Assembly (NCBI GenBank): GCA_963971405.1
Contig: OZ020485.1
Coordinates: 43,521,469-43,585,468, forward strand
Length of the DNA stretch: 64,000 nt
Source of the DNA: Psococerastis gibbosa
Lineage: Eukaryota; Arthropoda; Insecta; Psocodea; Psocidae
Reading direction: 5' to 3'
The stretch's first letter is position 1. Each line of letters begins with the position of its first letter. The notes beneath the pieces were generated by a model, which was given only the letters and a program-made list of their open reading frames with translations, was not told where the DNA came from and searched no databases. Below, one piece after another: positions 11,501 through 22,124 of this stretch. The position numbers and the translations under genes are program-made.

Positions 11501-14500
11501 AAGGATTTAGAATGGTAGTTCCTCTCTGAATAAATTTTCCTTTGTATACGAGGTGTTCGAACAACGGAATCACGATTTATTTATGATGTTTGCCTAGATT
11601 ACGGTATATGAGTATTAAATAGAGAAGTATTCAAAAAAGAAAAAATCGTTCAATGTGCGATATTTTGCATTTTTACGCTCTTTTAGTTTTAGGTATACGC
11701 ACCTAAATACCGCATGTATACGGCTATTTCTACTAAAGAACGACGAGAGACTCGCTAAAAACTGAAAACCAATGAAATTATTGAATTAAACCCAATTTTC
11801 TAAATGCGTTTTGTGCATAACTGGTTACTGGTTACTGGACGGCTATGGATATATAATTTTATTAATTTATTTAACTAATTCCATTATTATTATTACTATT
11901 TTATTTTATTTCTTTTTGGCTAAGCCAAACATACAACTCAGCTTCGAGCGTACAGGTAACAGAACGCAACTAGGCTACTCTACTAGATGTCGTTTAAAAA
12001 TATAACTAATTCTTGGGTTAACAATATAAACAAAATAATTTTAAATATCACTTGCCATTATAAAATTATCTTGTTTACATTTTTAATCCCTATGCCCAAG
12101 ATTAAAAATAATCGCCATAGTATTAATTTAAATGGCAAAACTGTTAAATATTTCAGGAGAAACTGATTCATGAAGGCGTCTGCCATAATTGTTCTGCGTT
12201 ATGGAAATTGTCTGTCTTCATTTCTCAGTTTCTTCTTATTTTACGGGTTTCCTTGTCAGAGCCTTAGCTCCAACTTACTCATATTTTTCACCATTCTGAT
12301 GCCTGGTTACGCCACTCCCGTTACATTTGGCTAGCTCAGTGCTGTATAAGCGACTTTAGACTTTCCTAAGAATGGCCCGACGTCAGACAGCCTATAGGCA
12401 ACCGAGGTATTAAAATACGGGTAAGTTGGAGCTAAGGCTCTGACATCCCTCAAATTTACGCAGATACTTAAAATAGTTATTCTGGATTATTAGATATATA
12501 CAAAGTTTTCTTTCAGTACCTGGTAGTCTGTATTTTTCATCAAGGGATATTTAAATACTTTTTTTGTTTAACTTCTTGCTAGATTTTTTAGTTTTTTTAC
12601 AATTTTATCTTGCGTCTCTGGTTGTTAATAATTATAATGGCGGAGCCTCAATGAGGTTCTGTAGGGACAGTTTTGGTCACTAGGTTCGCTGACGACAAAC
12701 CGATATCCATATTATTCAAAATGGCCGCCGTTTGTATGTGAAAACTAAGCTCTTGGCATCTAAATAATTCTTTTAATATTTTTTATAATATTTTTACTAT
12801 GCCTGGACCTTATTTCGCTGCATATAATTTAATATATATATTCTCCATGATTTATAGATAAATATCACTAAAATAATACGTAATTAAAAATCATTTTAAA
12901 TATTATTGCGGCTTATGGAAAAATCAACGCTTTGATGTCATTGCAACTGGTGCTGCCATCTACAAAATGGCGTCAAAAATGAACCCCATAGGCTAAGAAC
13001 GGGGGTTACAAGATGCCGCGCGAACTCTAGTAAGTGGGGACTGGCGGAGGACTCGAATGCAGACAACAATAAGACGACGGCCCCCTTCTGGTTTGCCCGA
13101 GACTAGCAGAAGCTGTGCTCCAGACATCTCTCAGATTCCAATGAAAAGACCATCCAGACCGTATAATGTTTCACGTTAAAGTAAGTAAGTAAGTATTAAT
13201 TATAATATTTATAAAGATCTCTTCTTTCTTACCCTTCATCATTAGCAGGACTCCTGCTAAAACATACACAAGTTGCATAACATCTGAGGGCCCTTGGTTC
13301 TTAAGACATTGTATAGTTTCTTCAACTTCTAAAGCGTCTCCTATCGTACGACCTATTGGACTGTCCATACGTGATAATACTGCTTTTGTTGACACTCCCA
13401 AGCGCTTTGAAATTTCAACCTGTAAGAAAAATAGGCATCTATACTGAATTGGTGCATTAAACCTATTTTACACATACAGGTACACTGTGCATAACATTAA
13501 TTTATATGATTGCAATTTAGTGTTCTTTTTCAATTTTATGAAAAAGGGCTTATTTTGGCTTAGTGTTAATGCACTCCTACTTCAACGAATGGTTCTTCTA
13601 TACCTATATATCCTAACTTTTTTTTTAATTCCAAAAGTCCGTTCAAATGCCCCTATTCTTATCTCCCTCTAAGTGGACTTTCCCATTATACCTATACCTA
13701 TTAAAACTTTCAATACCGGATACTTGATGATAGAGACTCTTTTGGAGACATGGGACATTCCCTCACATCAAGGATATTTTTTTTTAATGTCTGGTGCTAC
13801 CTGTCACATTGGCGACCATTCAGAGCTTCGGCCAATGGACGAGTCGAGTTTGTTATTCCTTGGAATTACCCAAGGCGAAGGTTTGCTCTGATTGTTTGAA
13901 GAAGATGTGGCAGCTAAATAGCACGAGAAATTAGTAACAAATCATGGCGGGAGTCAATGTCCCATCCATCAAATATACAGTATAAAACTGGATGTAGAAC
14001 TCCAGTAAAATACGGTTCCAGATATTTTGTAACATATTGTACTACTTAATTCAATGGAACTGACCATAGATTGAGCAATGCTCTCAGCATCTTTGATGGT
14101 TTTCAGAAAAGTTCCTTTGCCGACTTTGATATCCATCACTAACGCTTTAGTTCCCTCAGCAACTTTTTTGGACAAAATTGAGGAGACAATGAGCGGATGG
14201 GCTGGGACAGTCCGCGTGATGTCTCTCTGCTGGTAGAGTACCCTGTCGGCGGGGGCGAGCGACCCCGTCGCACTTCCAATGAAGCCCCCCACTCTTCGGA
14301 GAGATGTCATCATATCGTCGTATGATAGCTGAATTCGAAAGCCTGTGTCAAATGTATTGATTGACAGTGTACAATAGTCAGGAAGATGCCTTTTGGCTGA
14401 TTGAGTATTACGAAAGCACATGTGGGCCAATGGCGTTTCTCCCATAGCCCCTCTATAAGCAAATGGCGATACGTAGATATTTCCCTCCCCCCCCCCTAAA

Positions 14501-17392
14501 TTTGGAAGGTGTAAAACGAAAATTTTTATAGTTTTTTATCGATAATTATGCTATTACAAAATGTAGGTACATATAACCCCCAATACAGTTTATTTTTTTC
14601 TCAAGTTACCTACTAAGTTTCTTTGAAAATTTAATTATTTTATGTAAAAATAAAATATAAAAAAAATAACCGTGTATTTTTCCTAAAACAATTTTTAACC
14701 AAATACAAAATACAGTTGAAGTGCCCCCTCATGCCAGCGGCGTGCGGGGGTAGCACTCACTATCTAACTATAGCCTACCTAATTCATTACTGTAATTTGT
14801 TGAGTTCGTCCCTGGTCCATAGTCTTATAATTGTCCTGTGTGTTGCTGTTCTTGTGTTACTGTTAGTGTTGTCTAAAGGGGGGTACTTGTATTTGTTCAC
14901 GTGTATGTCCTTGGTAAGTGCGTTCTAAAGAGTCGTTGCCTTGTATCGTAGGGATCGTCTTGAGTTGGCCAAGTTCCAGTGGGGAAGCGGTATAGTATGA
15001 TAGGCTGCAGATAATTAGTTTATGCGACATATCCTATACATTGTTTAATGATTGCGCTACCTACTCATTTTCCATAATTTCCTCCATCGGGAAAAGAAAG
15101 GATAATTTTTTAAAAATGTAAAAATGATGAAAAATGAGTGGCCCAATCATTAAAAACTGTATATGTTATGACGCACTAACTTGTTATCTACTTTACAATA
15201 ATTACATTTTCAACGAAACTCATAGTTACTTTTGAAATGAAAACAACATATAAGATTTTGGAGGTGTAGGCTATGATTTTATGTTTTGTATGTTTTGTCA
15301 GACTACCATACCATCATAAGGGAATTATTTTTTCATTCATAAAGATTTTTGGTCCATTCTATTTTTCAATTTTTAGAGGACTAGGTACTTCATACACCAT
15401 AATATCTTATAAGTTGTATTTAATTTTTGTGGTTATAATTTTCCTAAGAATTTGATAATTCGGTAAATTGCTGTCGTATATCAGTATTAGGCCTACATGC
15501 AATGTTTTTTCATGTATATATCCCTATATGTATGAATGTATTTATGTACATGTATGTATATCGATTTGAGGAAACACTCTAACTTCCGTAAATATTATCC
15601 GATTTTGATGAAACTTGGCACAAAAATTGGGCATACAAATGTCTTGATCGAGTTCGTTAACCAGCTAGATCCACTATTCAGTCATGGTACAAGATGGCGG
15701 CCAATTGAAACCTTATATAATTCATGTCTCAGTTAATATTGGTCGCAGAGGAATGAATTAAAATTGACTGAAAGCCCGTATTATTATCTACAATAATGGT
15801 GATCAATACTTTTTATGACACAGCAACGATTTCATAATGACGTCCAGTGAAAGTAAAAATAATTTAATACGTAAAAGTTCAGAGTCGTCATTGTTTGTGT
15901 GTTGATGTTGTGGTCGGTAAAATAATGAAGTATATTTCATTTTTTATTACATACTGTATGTACATAGCGTAGGTAGCGTAGAGGAAAAGCCGAGTCTGCG
16001 GAATCTTTCAACACCTGATCGGCCAAACCCGAAAAGTTTTTTTATTTTTTATTTAATTAACTAAGCATGTTATCAAAGATTTGGCTTATTAAAGCTGTAG
16101 AAGACTACTTCATGCATCATTATACTATATAATAAGGTAATTAGTTTTTTTATAGAATCGATTATACGTGAAAAGTTATTGTTTATAAAATATTATCATG
16201 TTTATGAAAAAACTATAATAATGTCGAAAACTAAAAATACCTTATTATATGATGCATGAAGTAGTATTCTACAACTTTAATGAGCCAAATTTTTAATAAT
16301 TTGCTTTGTTAATTAAATAAAAAATAAAAAGTTTTAAATTTCGGGTTGCCAATTTCCCACGAGCTGTACACTCTTAACTTCCCCGGTAGGGAAAACGCGA
16401 CTGCTGGGCATGTTCCTGACCACAACATCCCACACATGTCAAGAGACAAGATCTTCTACCTTTCCTCAAGCTCTTTGAGTTGTCGTGCCACGTTTTTTTT
16501 TAAATAAGAAAAAACAAATTGATTAGCTTTACCTCATACCACACAGTAATTAATTGGTATAGTGACATCATTAATAAGGTTAAAAGGCTTGGCTGCTATA
16601 TAAAAAAAATACTTACCAGGAATGCTTTCCAGCTTATCGAGGGTGCCTCCCGTGATATCCAACCCTCGGCCAGACACCATAGGCACCTTGAACCCCAGGG
16701 CGACCAAAACCGGCACCAGGACCAGACTGATCTTGTCGCCAACCCCACCAGTGCTATGTTTATCCACAAGCAGGTCTTGCCACTCTGGCACTGGAAATTC
16801 AATTACTTCTCCAGAGTATGTCATAGATCTCGTCAAATAAGCAGTTTCTTGGTCCGTCATCCCGTTTAGATATATTGCCATCAACATGGCTCCTAAAATT
16901 ATAATACAGTAGGTATGAACGGATAATTGGTATATATAGTTACGTTCCCGAAGTCGATAATTTCGTTTTTAAAAAAGATACCCAAAATTTCACTCCTACC
17001 TTCTATGCCACTCAGCTCAGACTAACTCTGCTGAGCGCCCACAGCCCAGGTGCATGGCCTGGGTTGCTGACTAGATGATTGCCCCGTCAGCATGGGAGCC
17101 CAGCACTTAGAGTTGGCAGGGACGTAACTATATATTGATATATATTATATATTATAAAGGTATATTATTATATATTATTATAATATATAATATTATGTAT
17201 ATAGGCCTACATATTATACATTGGTACATAAAAAAATTAAAATAAAGGTGCAGGCAGGTGTCAATGGTGTCTTCAGGATCATTGTTCATGAAAATCCCCC
17301 TTCCTGGCATCGGCCTTGCGTGTCAATAGATATTGTAATGCTCCGATGCAGATATTCTTCTTTTTATTTTTTTATTCTTCTTCTTCTTCTTC

Positions 17393-17424
<32 letters not shown>

Positions 17425-19826
17425 CTTCTTCTTCTTCTGCTTTTCTTCTTCTACTTCTTCTTTTCTTCTTCTTCTTCTTCTTCTTCATCTTCTTCTTCTA
17501 CAGCCGCCTGGCTGGTTAGTAGCAACATGTGGCATCGATGCCTCCATTCCCCTCGCTTCAGGCACGCCCTCTTCAGCTCCACGTGTGTATTATAGCCGCT
17601 GCATTCTCCGTCACTTCCTACAGAAATTCTTTTCTCGAACGCCCAGGTCGTTTGACGCCATTGTTCATTCTATGAAACAGCATACGAAGTTCTCGTGTCG
17701 TAGCAAATGTCCGATAAAGCGAGCTCTTCTTGTACGTATATGGATGAGTTTGTATTTGGTTGCCAAAAGATTATTTTATATACTAGAGCTATATCATGTA
17801 TTGATATATGGCCACACGTTTGATAAGATTGTGGTAGCAAACAGTGACAGTGCCTAGATTAATAAATCTGCTGGTTGCCGACTTACCGTTTCACTAAGTT
17901 TACTTCTCAGAGTCAAGGCCACTGGGCTTATTACCTCACCATTACTTACCTCATGGAATTGCAGGTGCTTTTTGGTGGTCGGATATTATACTATGCTAAC
18001 TTAATAATAATAATAATAGTTCGTGTATTTTTTAATTTTTTTTAATCATTTCTACAGAAATAGTAGGCCCTCTTAACTTAAGGTGTACGGGGTACCTACT
18101 ATGTGTTCAAATATACCTCTATAGGTTTTGAACAGTACTGATTGTATTACCATCGCTTATAAAATACATTTAAAAGAACCGGTCCGAGTTTACTCAAACA
18201 TGTTTTCCAAGTTATAAAGTAGATAGAGAAAATGAGTAATTTCATGTTAAATAATTTTCCTATGGTTAAATTTCGGATATCTCGGGAGGGGACACTGGAG
18301 TTGAGGTAACCTCAACATATTTAAAACTCCATTCCATCTTGTGTACGCTGCAACCATTTGAGAAGGGGGGGGGGTGGCCCGGACCCCCTCTGGCAACGGC
18401 CTAGGATATCACCTATCCCAAAGCACTGAATTAATCGGTCAGACCAACACAATACCACACAGTAATAATGGCAGGGTATGCAAAGCATTTGAGGGTGAAT
18501 TTTCTTTACCCCCAGAAGCAAATTATCAAGGGGCAAGCGACGCAAGCGTTAGGCGTTTTTTTGGAGTTTTTTGAGAATAAAAACCCCCAAATGGAGTTAG
18601 CCCAAAAAAAATTATTCCGAGGTATAATATTTTTAAACCTTACTGCCAAATTTCATCCAAATCCACCGAGTAGCTTGCCCGCAAATCGATGAACAGATAG
18701 AGCGACGGACAGACATAGCAACAGACACACAGACAGACAGACAGACAGACATTTCGTAAAAACCACTTTTTTGTGGTCCTTTGTACTTGTAAATTTATCC
18801 GTTAAAACCTCGCAATCGAAAATTGTGACCATCACAAATATACTATACCTTATACTAAATTGGAAAGCCAAAATCTTGTGCCTCTTTTTTGTTTTAAGGG
18901 GAAGTCACTGTACCTATTTGGCCTACGTGACATTTTTTTGGAGTTTTTTGAGAATAAAAACCCCCAAATGGAGTTAGCCCAAAAAAATTTATTCCAAAGT
19001 ATAATTTTTTTAAACCTTTATGCCAAATTTCATCCAAATCCGCCAAGTAGCTTGCCCGCAAATCGATGAACAGATAGAGCGACAGACAGACATAGCGACA
19101 GACACACAGGCAGACAGACAGACAGACATTTCGTAAAAACCATTTTTTTTGTGTTCCTGTGTACTTGTAAATTTATCCGTTAAAACCTCGGAATCGAAAA
19201 TTGTGACCATCACAAATATACCATTCCTTATACTACGTATAAATTGGAAAGCCAAAATCTTGTGCCTCGTTTTTGTTTTAAGGGGAAGTCACTGTACCTA
19301 TTTGGCCTACGTGAGATATGTGGAGTAGTGGTACAGACTCCTACATTCACCCGAAAGGTAGTTGATTCGAGTCCCCCTCTTGCTACATTTTCTGGCCATG
19401 CTTCGGAGGGCATGTAAAGCAGGAGGACCCGAGCTTTCCTAGTTGAGTGTAAGAGAGGCTTTATAGCCCTAACTCGGCGAGGTTGGCTTAGTAATAGATA
19501 AAAAAAAGTCAATTTATTATTATTTTTTTTACAAATTTACAAGCAATTCAATGAATGTATCCGAAGAACCTCTTCAGTCGCCTCAGTAGGTAATACCTGT
19601 GTTGAGCTACGACGGGTTTCCAATCGCATGATGTTTAGAGACTCGCACAAGTACGAACAAGCTACCATTATGCCATCGAAGGCATAATTTATTTAGGAAA
19701 CTTACCTATTTGGGCTTCATCTATGCTGCCACTTGCAACACTTTTAACGAAGAAATCCACTTCGTCACTTGAAAGCTCTAACCCATCTCTTTTCTTCTCC
19801 AAAATGTCTACTATTGACAAAGACAT
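8552..19826 (-). CDS. TYMP: Thymidine phosphorylase, complete six-exon gene
   Basis: Reversibly phosphorolyses thymidine to thymine and 2-deoxyribose-1-phosphate; a cytosolic pyrimidine-salvage enzyme. Coding exons (transcribed order): 19826-19706, 16892-16617, 14342-14065, 13419-13233, 11320-11123, 8823-8552. All junctions have GT-AG sites and matching phases, giving 1,332 nt and 443 aa, close to the roughly 440 aa of E. coli DeoA. The start at 19826 ([15 protein letters not shown]) gives the expected N-terminus. Residues 85-94 are [10 protein letters not shown] (phosphate-binding loop); 114-129 match the pyrimidine-nucleoside phosphorylase signature ([16 protein letters not shown]). R172, S187 and K191 align with the E. 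coli active-site residues R171, S186 and K190. The C-terminal exon has [18 protein letters not shown], typical of the alpha/beta domain end. No transit peptide is seen. Uridine phosphorylase of the same fold (Pdp type) is possible but less likely. Exon 5 carries an unusual tandem duplication at its 3' end. Confidence 0.93.
8860..9070. repeat. Small dispersed element, copy in phosphorylase intron 5
   Basis: Shares actcagctcagactaa, aggtgcatgg-ctgggttgctga and cagcatg-ga blocks with 16,938-17,133. It lies only about 37 nt upstream of the acceptor of exon 6; the other copy lies about 46 nt upstream of the acceptor of exon 2 of the same gene. This copy has lost recognisable inverted ends. Confidence 0.7.
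9260..9530. mobile_element. Short hAT-type MITE (271 bp)
   Basis: Begins cagtggcggcg and ends cgccgccactg, exact inverted ends, with an exact 8-bp direct repeat gacttgac on both sides (9252-9259, 9531-9538). The interior is C-rich with long poly-C runs and no coding sequence. It sits in phosphorylase intron 5. The intact duplication and ends point to a fairly recent insertion. Confidence 0.88.
10910..11191 (-). repeat. 141-bp tandem duplication spanning exon 5 end and its splice donor
   Basis: 10,910-11,050 and 11,051-11,191 are direct copies of period 141 bp, differing at one base that I can see (t at 10,971 versus a at 11,112). The upstream copy (in gene sense) holds the last 69 nt of exon 5, the donor at 11,122-11,121 and intron sequence. 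The second copy repeats the same coding end and donor at 10,981-10,980. Reading through the first donor meets a stop at about 11,070, so use of the distal donor would truncate the protein. Confidence 0.93.
15560..15890 (+). repeat. Dispersed repeat, copy 2
   Basis: Companion of 3,170-3,440. It has ccgattttgatgaaacttgg, cttgatcgagttcgttaacc and acaagatggcggcc in the same order and orientation. It lies in phosphorylase intron 2; no coding capacity. Confidence 0.6.
16020..16373. repeat. Palindromic element, degraded copy of the 33.8-kb TTAA element
   Basis: A long foldback with arms sharing catgcatcat-ata, tttaattaactaagcatgtta and gatttggct with their inverse across a centre at about 16,200. 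The right end gagctgtacactc followed by TTAA (16,374-16,377) matches the end of 33,792-34,183. The left terminus is no longer recognisable. It lies in phosphorylase intron 2. Confidence 0.7.
16938..17133. repeat. Small dispersed element with short inverted ends
   Basis: Starts tagttacgttccc and ends gggacgtaacta, imperfect inverted ends of about 12 bp. The core matches 8,860-9,070. About 195 bp, non-coding, inside phosphorylase intron 1 and 46 nt from the exon 2 acceptor. Probably a non-autonomous DNA element; the superfamily is not clear. Confidence 0.65.
17350..17507. repeat. TTC/CTT microsatellite
   Basis: About 150 bp of cttctt units with single-base breaks. It creates long poly-Ser, poly-Leu or poly-Phe open frames that are not genes. 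An A-T rich run (about 17,140-17,215) precedes it. Confidence 0.93.
18174..19255 (+). mobile_element. AAGAACCGG-family element with a 377-bp duplicated tail
   Basis: The left end aaaagaaccggtccgagttt matches the elements at 26,328 and 43,808. Like them it then has a gtaatttcatg block, a poly-G run and a gtcagaccaacacaataccac block, then the tail cccccaaatggagttagccc, a (gaca)n microsatellite and catttcgtaaaaacca, ending at a tatactacgta / aattggaaagcc block. Here the tail occurs twice, at about 18,561-18,875 and 18,938-19,255, offset 377 bp. There is no open frame coding for a transposase. It lies in phosphorylase intron 1. Confidence 0.75.
19310..19505 (+). repeat. tRNA-derived SINE, copy 1
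   Basis: Has a tRNA-like head: agtggtacagactcctac with cacccgaaagg, then a B box gattcgagtccc. The body follows (cattttctggccatgcttcgg, gagggcatgtaaagcag, gttgagtgtaagagag), ending in an A-rich tail. The head resembles tRNA-Glu (ctagtggt... and tttcacc), which is inference. Other copies: 29,497-29,640 (minus), 31,869-32,042, 44,627-44,770 and 55,366-55,553. Confidence 0.78.
19520..19690 (+). repeat. 'gacctcttcagtcgcctc' repeat, copy 2
   Basis: Same order of blocks as 8,100-8,290: aatgaatgtatccgaagaac, ctcttcagtcgcctcag, cgagcta/cgacggg, cgcatga, ending at cgaaggcataatttattt. It ends just 16 bp before exon 1 of the phosphorylase gene (donor side at 19,704-19,705). Confidence 0.65.
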
Positions 19827-22124
19827 ATCTCTGCTCTATGAGTGTGCCGCTTTCAGATGCCAAGTACCAAGTAAGACGGTGTAGTAGGAGAAGATATATA
19901 TCCTTGAGTTTATTTTTATCTCGCCTCCTTATGCATTTAAATGCATGTGGGAACTCGTATACCGCATTCAGTGTTGGCGCTGGTCCGAAGTCACACTGCG
20001 AGTGCGAAGACCTACGTTGCTACGTATCCCGTAACCTTTCCTTCCAAATTATAAAAATGTAAATAACGATAAGATAATCGTTCGGCGTTTACATCTGGTC
20101 TACATTCTTAGTGGTGGCATCGGATAAATAATTATTTTCCAATTATCTTACGTTAGACAAAGGAAAGCTTTGTGATCGTCAACATTTTTGGTTTCAAGAT
20201 TTAAAAGGGTTCAAAGGGTTTGGGGTCCCAGAAACCTTAAAAAATTGCTGCTTTTCTTTACGAAATGTCTGTCCATAACTCGATTTGCAGCTATAATACT
20301 TTGTGGAATTTGATAAAATTTGACACGTATATAAAAAAAATATCTTCCAAGGGTCATATATATATTTTTTATAACTTCATTTTGGGGGGTTTAATACACG
20401 TCTAAATATATTTATTCTAGAAAACGGGTCGCACGATTTTTTTTTTAATTCACATAGGCTACAACATAAACAAAACCCTGATTTGATTGATAGTTTAGCT
20501 CAAGGTGTTAAAATATATACTTACTTCTTACTTCAGCCAACGCCCGTCCTTGGCTGCTCAGCCATTTGACGCCGTGCCTCCCAGTACATCCGTGCCTTGA
20601 GATGTACGTCATTGTCGTCGATTCCATGTAGGGCAGTGCAATGGGCAGTGGGGACCTTTCGATCGATATTATCCTACTTTAGGTATGCTATAACTATATT
20701 ATAGGTACTTTTTTAAGTGCTGAATAGGGTAACATAACCAAACCGGTTTCTTTCCCAATCAAGCTGTTTTGGTTCTGAAGAAAAAAATATTTTTAATAAA
20801 TTAGGCTGTACATTGGATACCACAAAATAATTACTTTGCAGTATTACATTTGCCTGTCCACTTCAGCTAATAATAAACTTGGGTAGGCTACTATTTTAGA
20901 ATATACATAATAGTCTCCTTAGTAACTTTGTAAAACTTGCTGTCACTCATTGGGAATTTTTTTTTCGTATTTATTTTTCTTATTATATTTTTTTTTACTA
21001 TGAGCACTATTTTAGAACCATTTGCATATACATAGTATATATGTATATATCCTTATATTTAGTCCAAATTTTATGAATGGGGGGGGGGGGGAGGTCAGCC
21101 CGGCCGTGATCCCCCTAAGGACTATCTTTATTCGCTATGGTCCTGCAGGCTGTTTTGTATTAACTTATTCATGGGGTAAAAAAAAAAAAAAAATAATAAT
21201 AGCATTTTTCATTCTAAAGTTATCTTGTTTGCATTTTTTTTTTCATCCAATAGGAGGCCCCCTAGTATGCCATATCAGAGCATAGCCGCTCAGCAACCAT
21301 ATATCACCCAATTTCTCAACTTCCATTACCTCAGAGCTGGAGGATGATTTGCATGGAGTTACTGCCAACCAATTGCTGAGGTTGTTACCTCAGAAAAAAA
21401 AATACCATATCAGCTATTTTTGTTTTACGTGACAGGCTTAGTCAATCTCTAAGATGTACGCGGTAATTTAGACCATTAGGGATAGCAGTATAGAATTTCT
21501 CCGACTGCGGGTGGCTGCAGGTCAATATTACCAACAAGAAACACAGCGTTTCCATAAGCTAAGCCAATGACCAATTGTTTTTAAAAGTACGCAATGGCGC
21601 GAATGAACAGATAGGGACCATGCTGGAGCCGGGATAAGCAAAAAACACAGTATTTTCTGTGTAAGGCACTATTTTCTCCTGGTATTGGCAAACTAACCCC
21701 AATACAATACAATACAAATACAATACAAACTGGAGGAACTCAATGAAAGAAAATCCTAGCTACGGCCATGAAATGGCTTGACCCTAGATAGCATCGGATT
21801 TTGGGAGGAAAAATAAAAACTAATATGTAATATCCAATAAAATTTATGACCCCCCCCCCCCCCCCGAAAGAAAATCCTAGCTACGGCCTTGCTAATCTTC
21901 AGTAAAAGAAGCTTTATTAGAAGAAGAAAAATTTAAGTGGCTTGTCTATACTGGATTGGTAGGTAACAATATGTCAGCTTGTTTTTCAAATTCGTGCTCT
22001 AATTTAACTATTGTATAAACATAAATACAAATACAAATTATATTCTCCTATTATGCATTATAACCTCGCAATTATTTCGTCTGTAAATACTGAATAAGCA
22101 GGTTACATTGAATAGACACGCAGT
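19827..22124. other. Intergenic, phosphorylase 5' side to chitinase A 3' side
   Basis: Should contain the promoter and any 5' UTR of the phosphorylase gene and the 3' UTR of chitinase A. I see no clear TATA box or polyadenylation signal. A minus-strand fragment at about 20,530-20,640 (frame containing HLKARMYWEARRQ) looks like a retroelement C-terminal remnant. A diverged palindromic MITE lies at about 21,135-21,295, and poly-G and poly-C runs sit at 21,080 and 21,850. The rest is unremarkable AT-rich DNA. Confidence 0.5.

Noticed and set aside
16519..16869. Plus-strand frames opposite phosphorylase exon 2
   Set aside because: Shadow frames; the minus strand has the phosphorylase signatures with correct splice sites.
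17221..17595. Open frames with long Ser or Leu runs
   Set aside because: They are translations of a cttctt microsatellite; every frame across it is open, and there are no flanking domain motifs.
18720..19140. CRISPR-like array from the cagacagaca repeats
   Set aside because: It is a 4-bp microsatellite inside a dispersed element, with no spaced direct repeats and a eukaryotic context.
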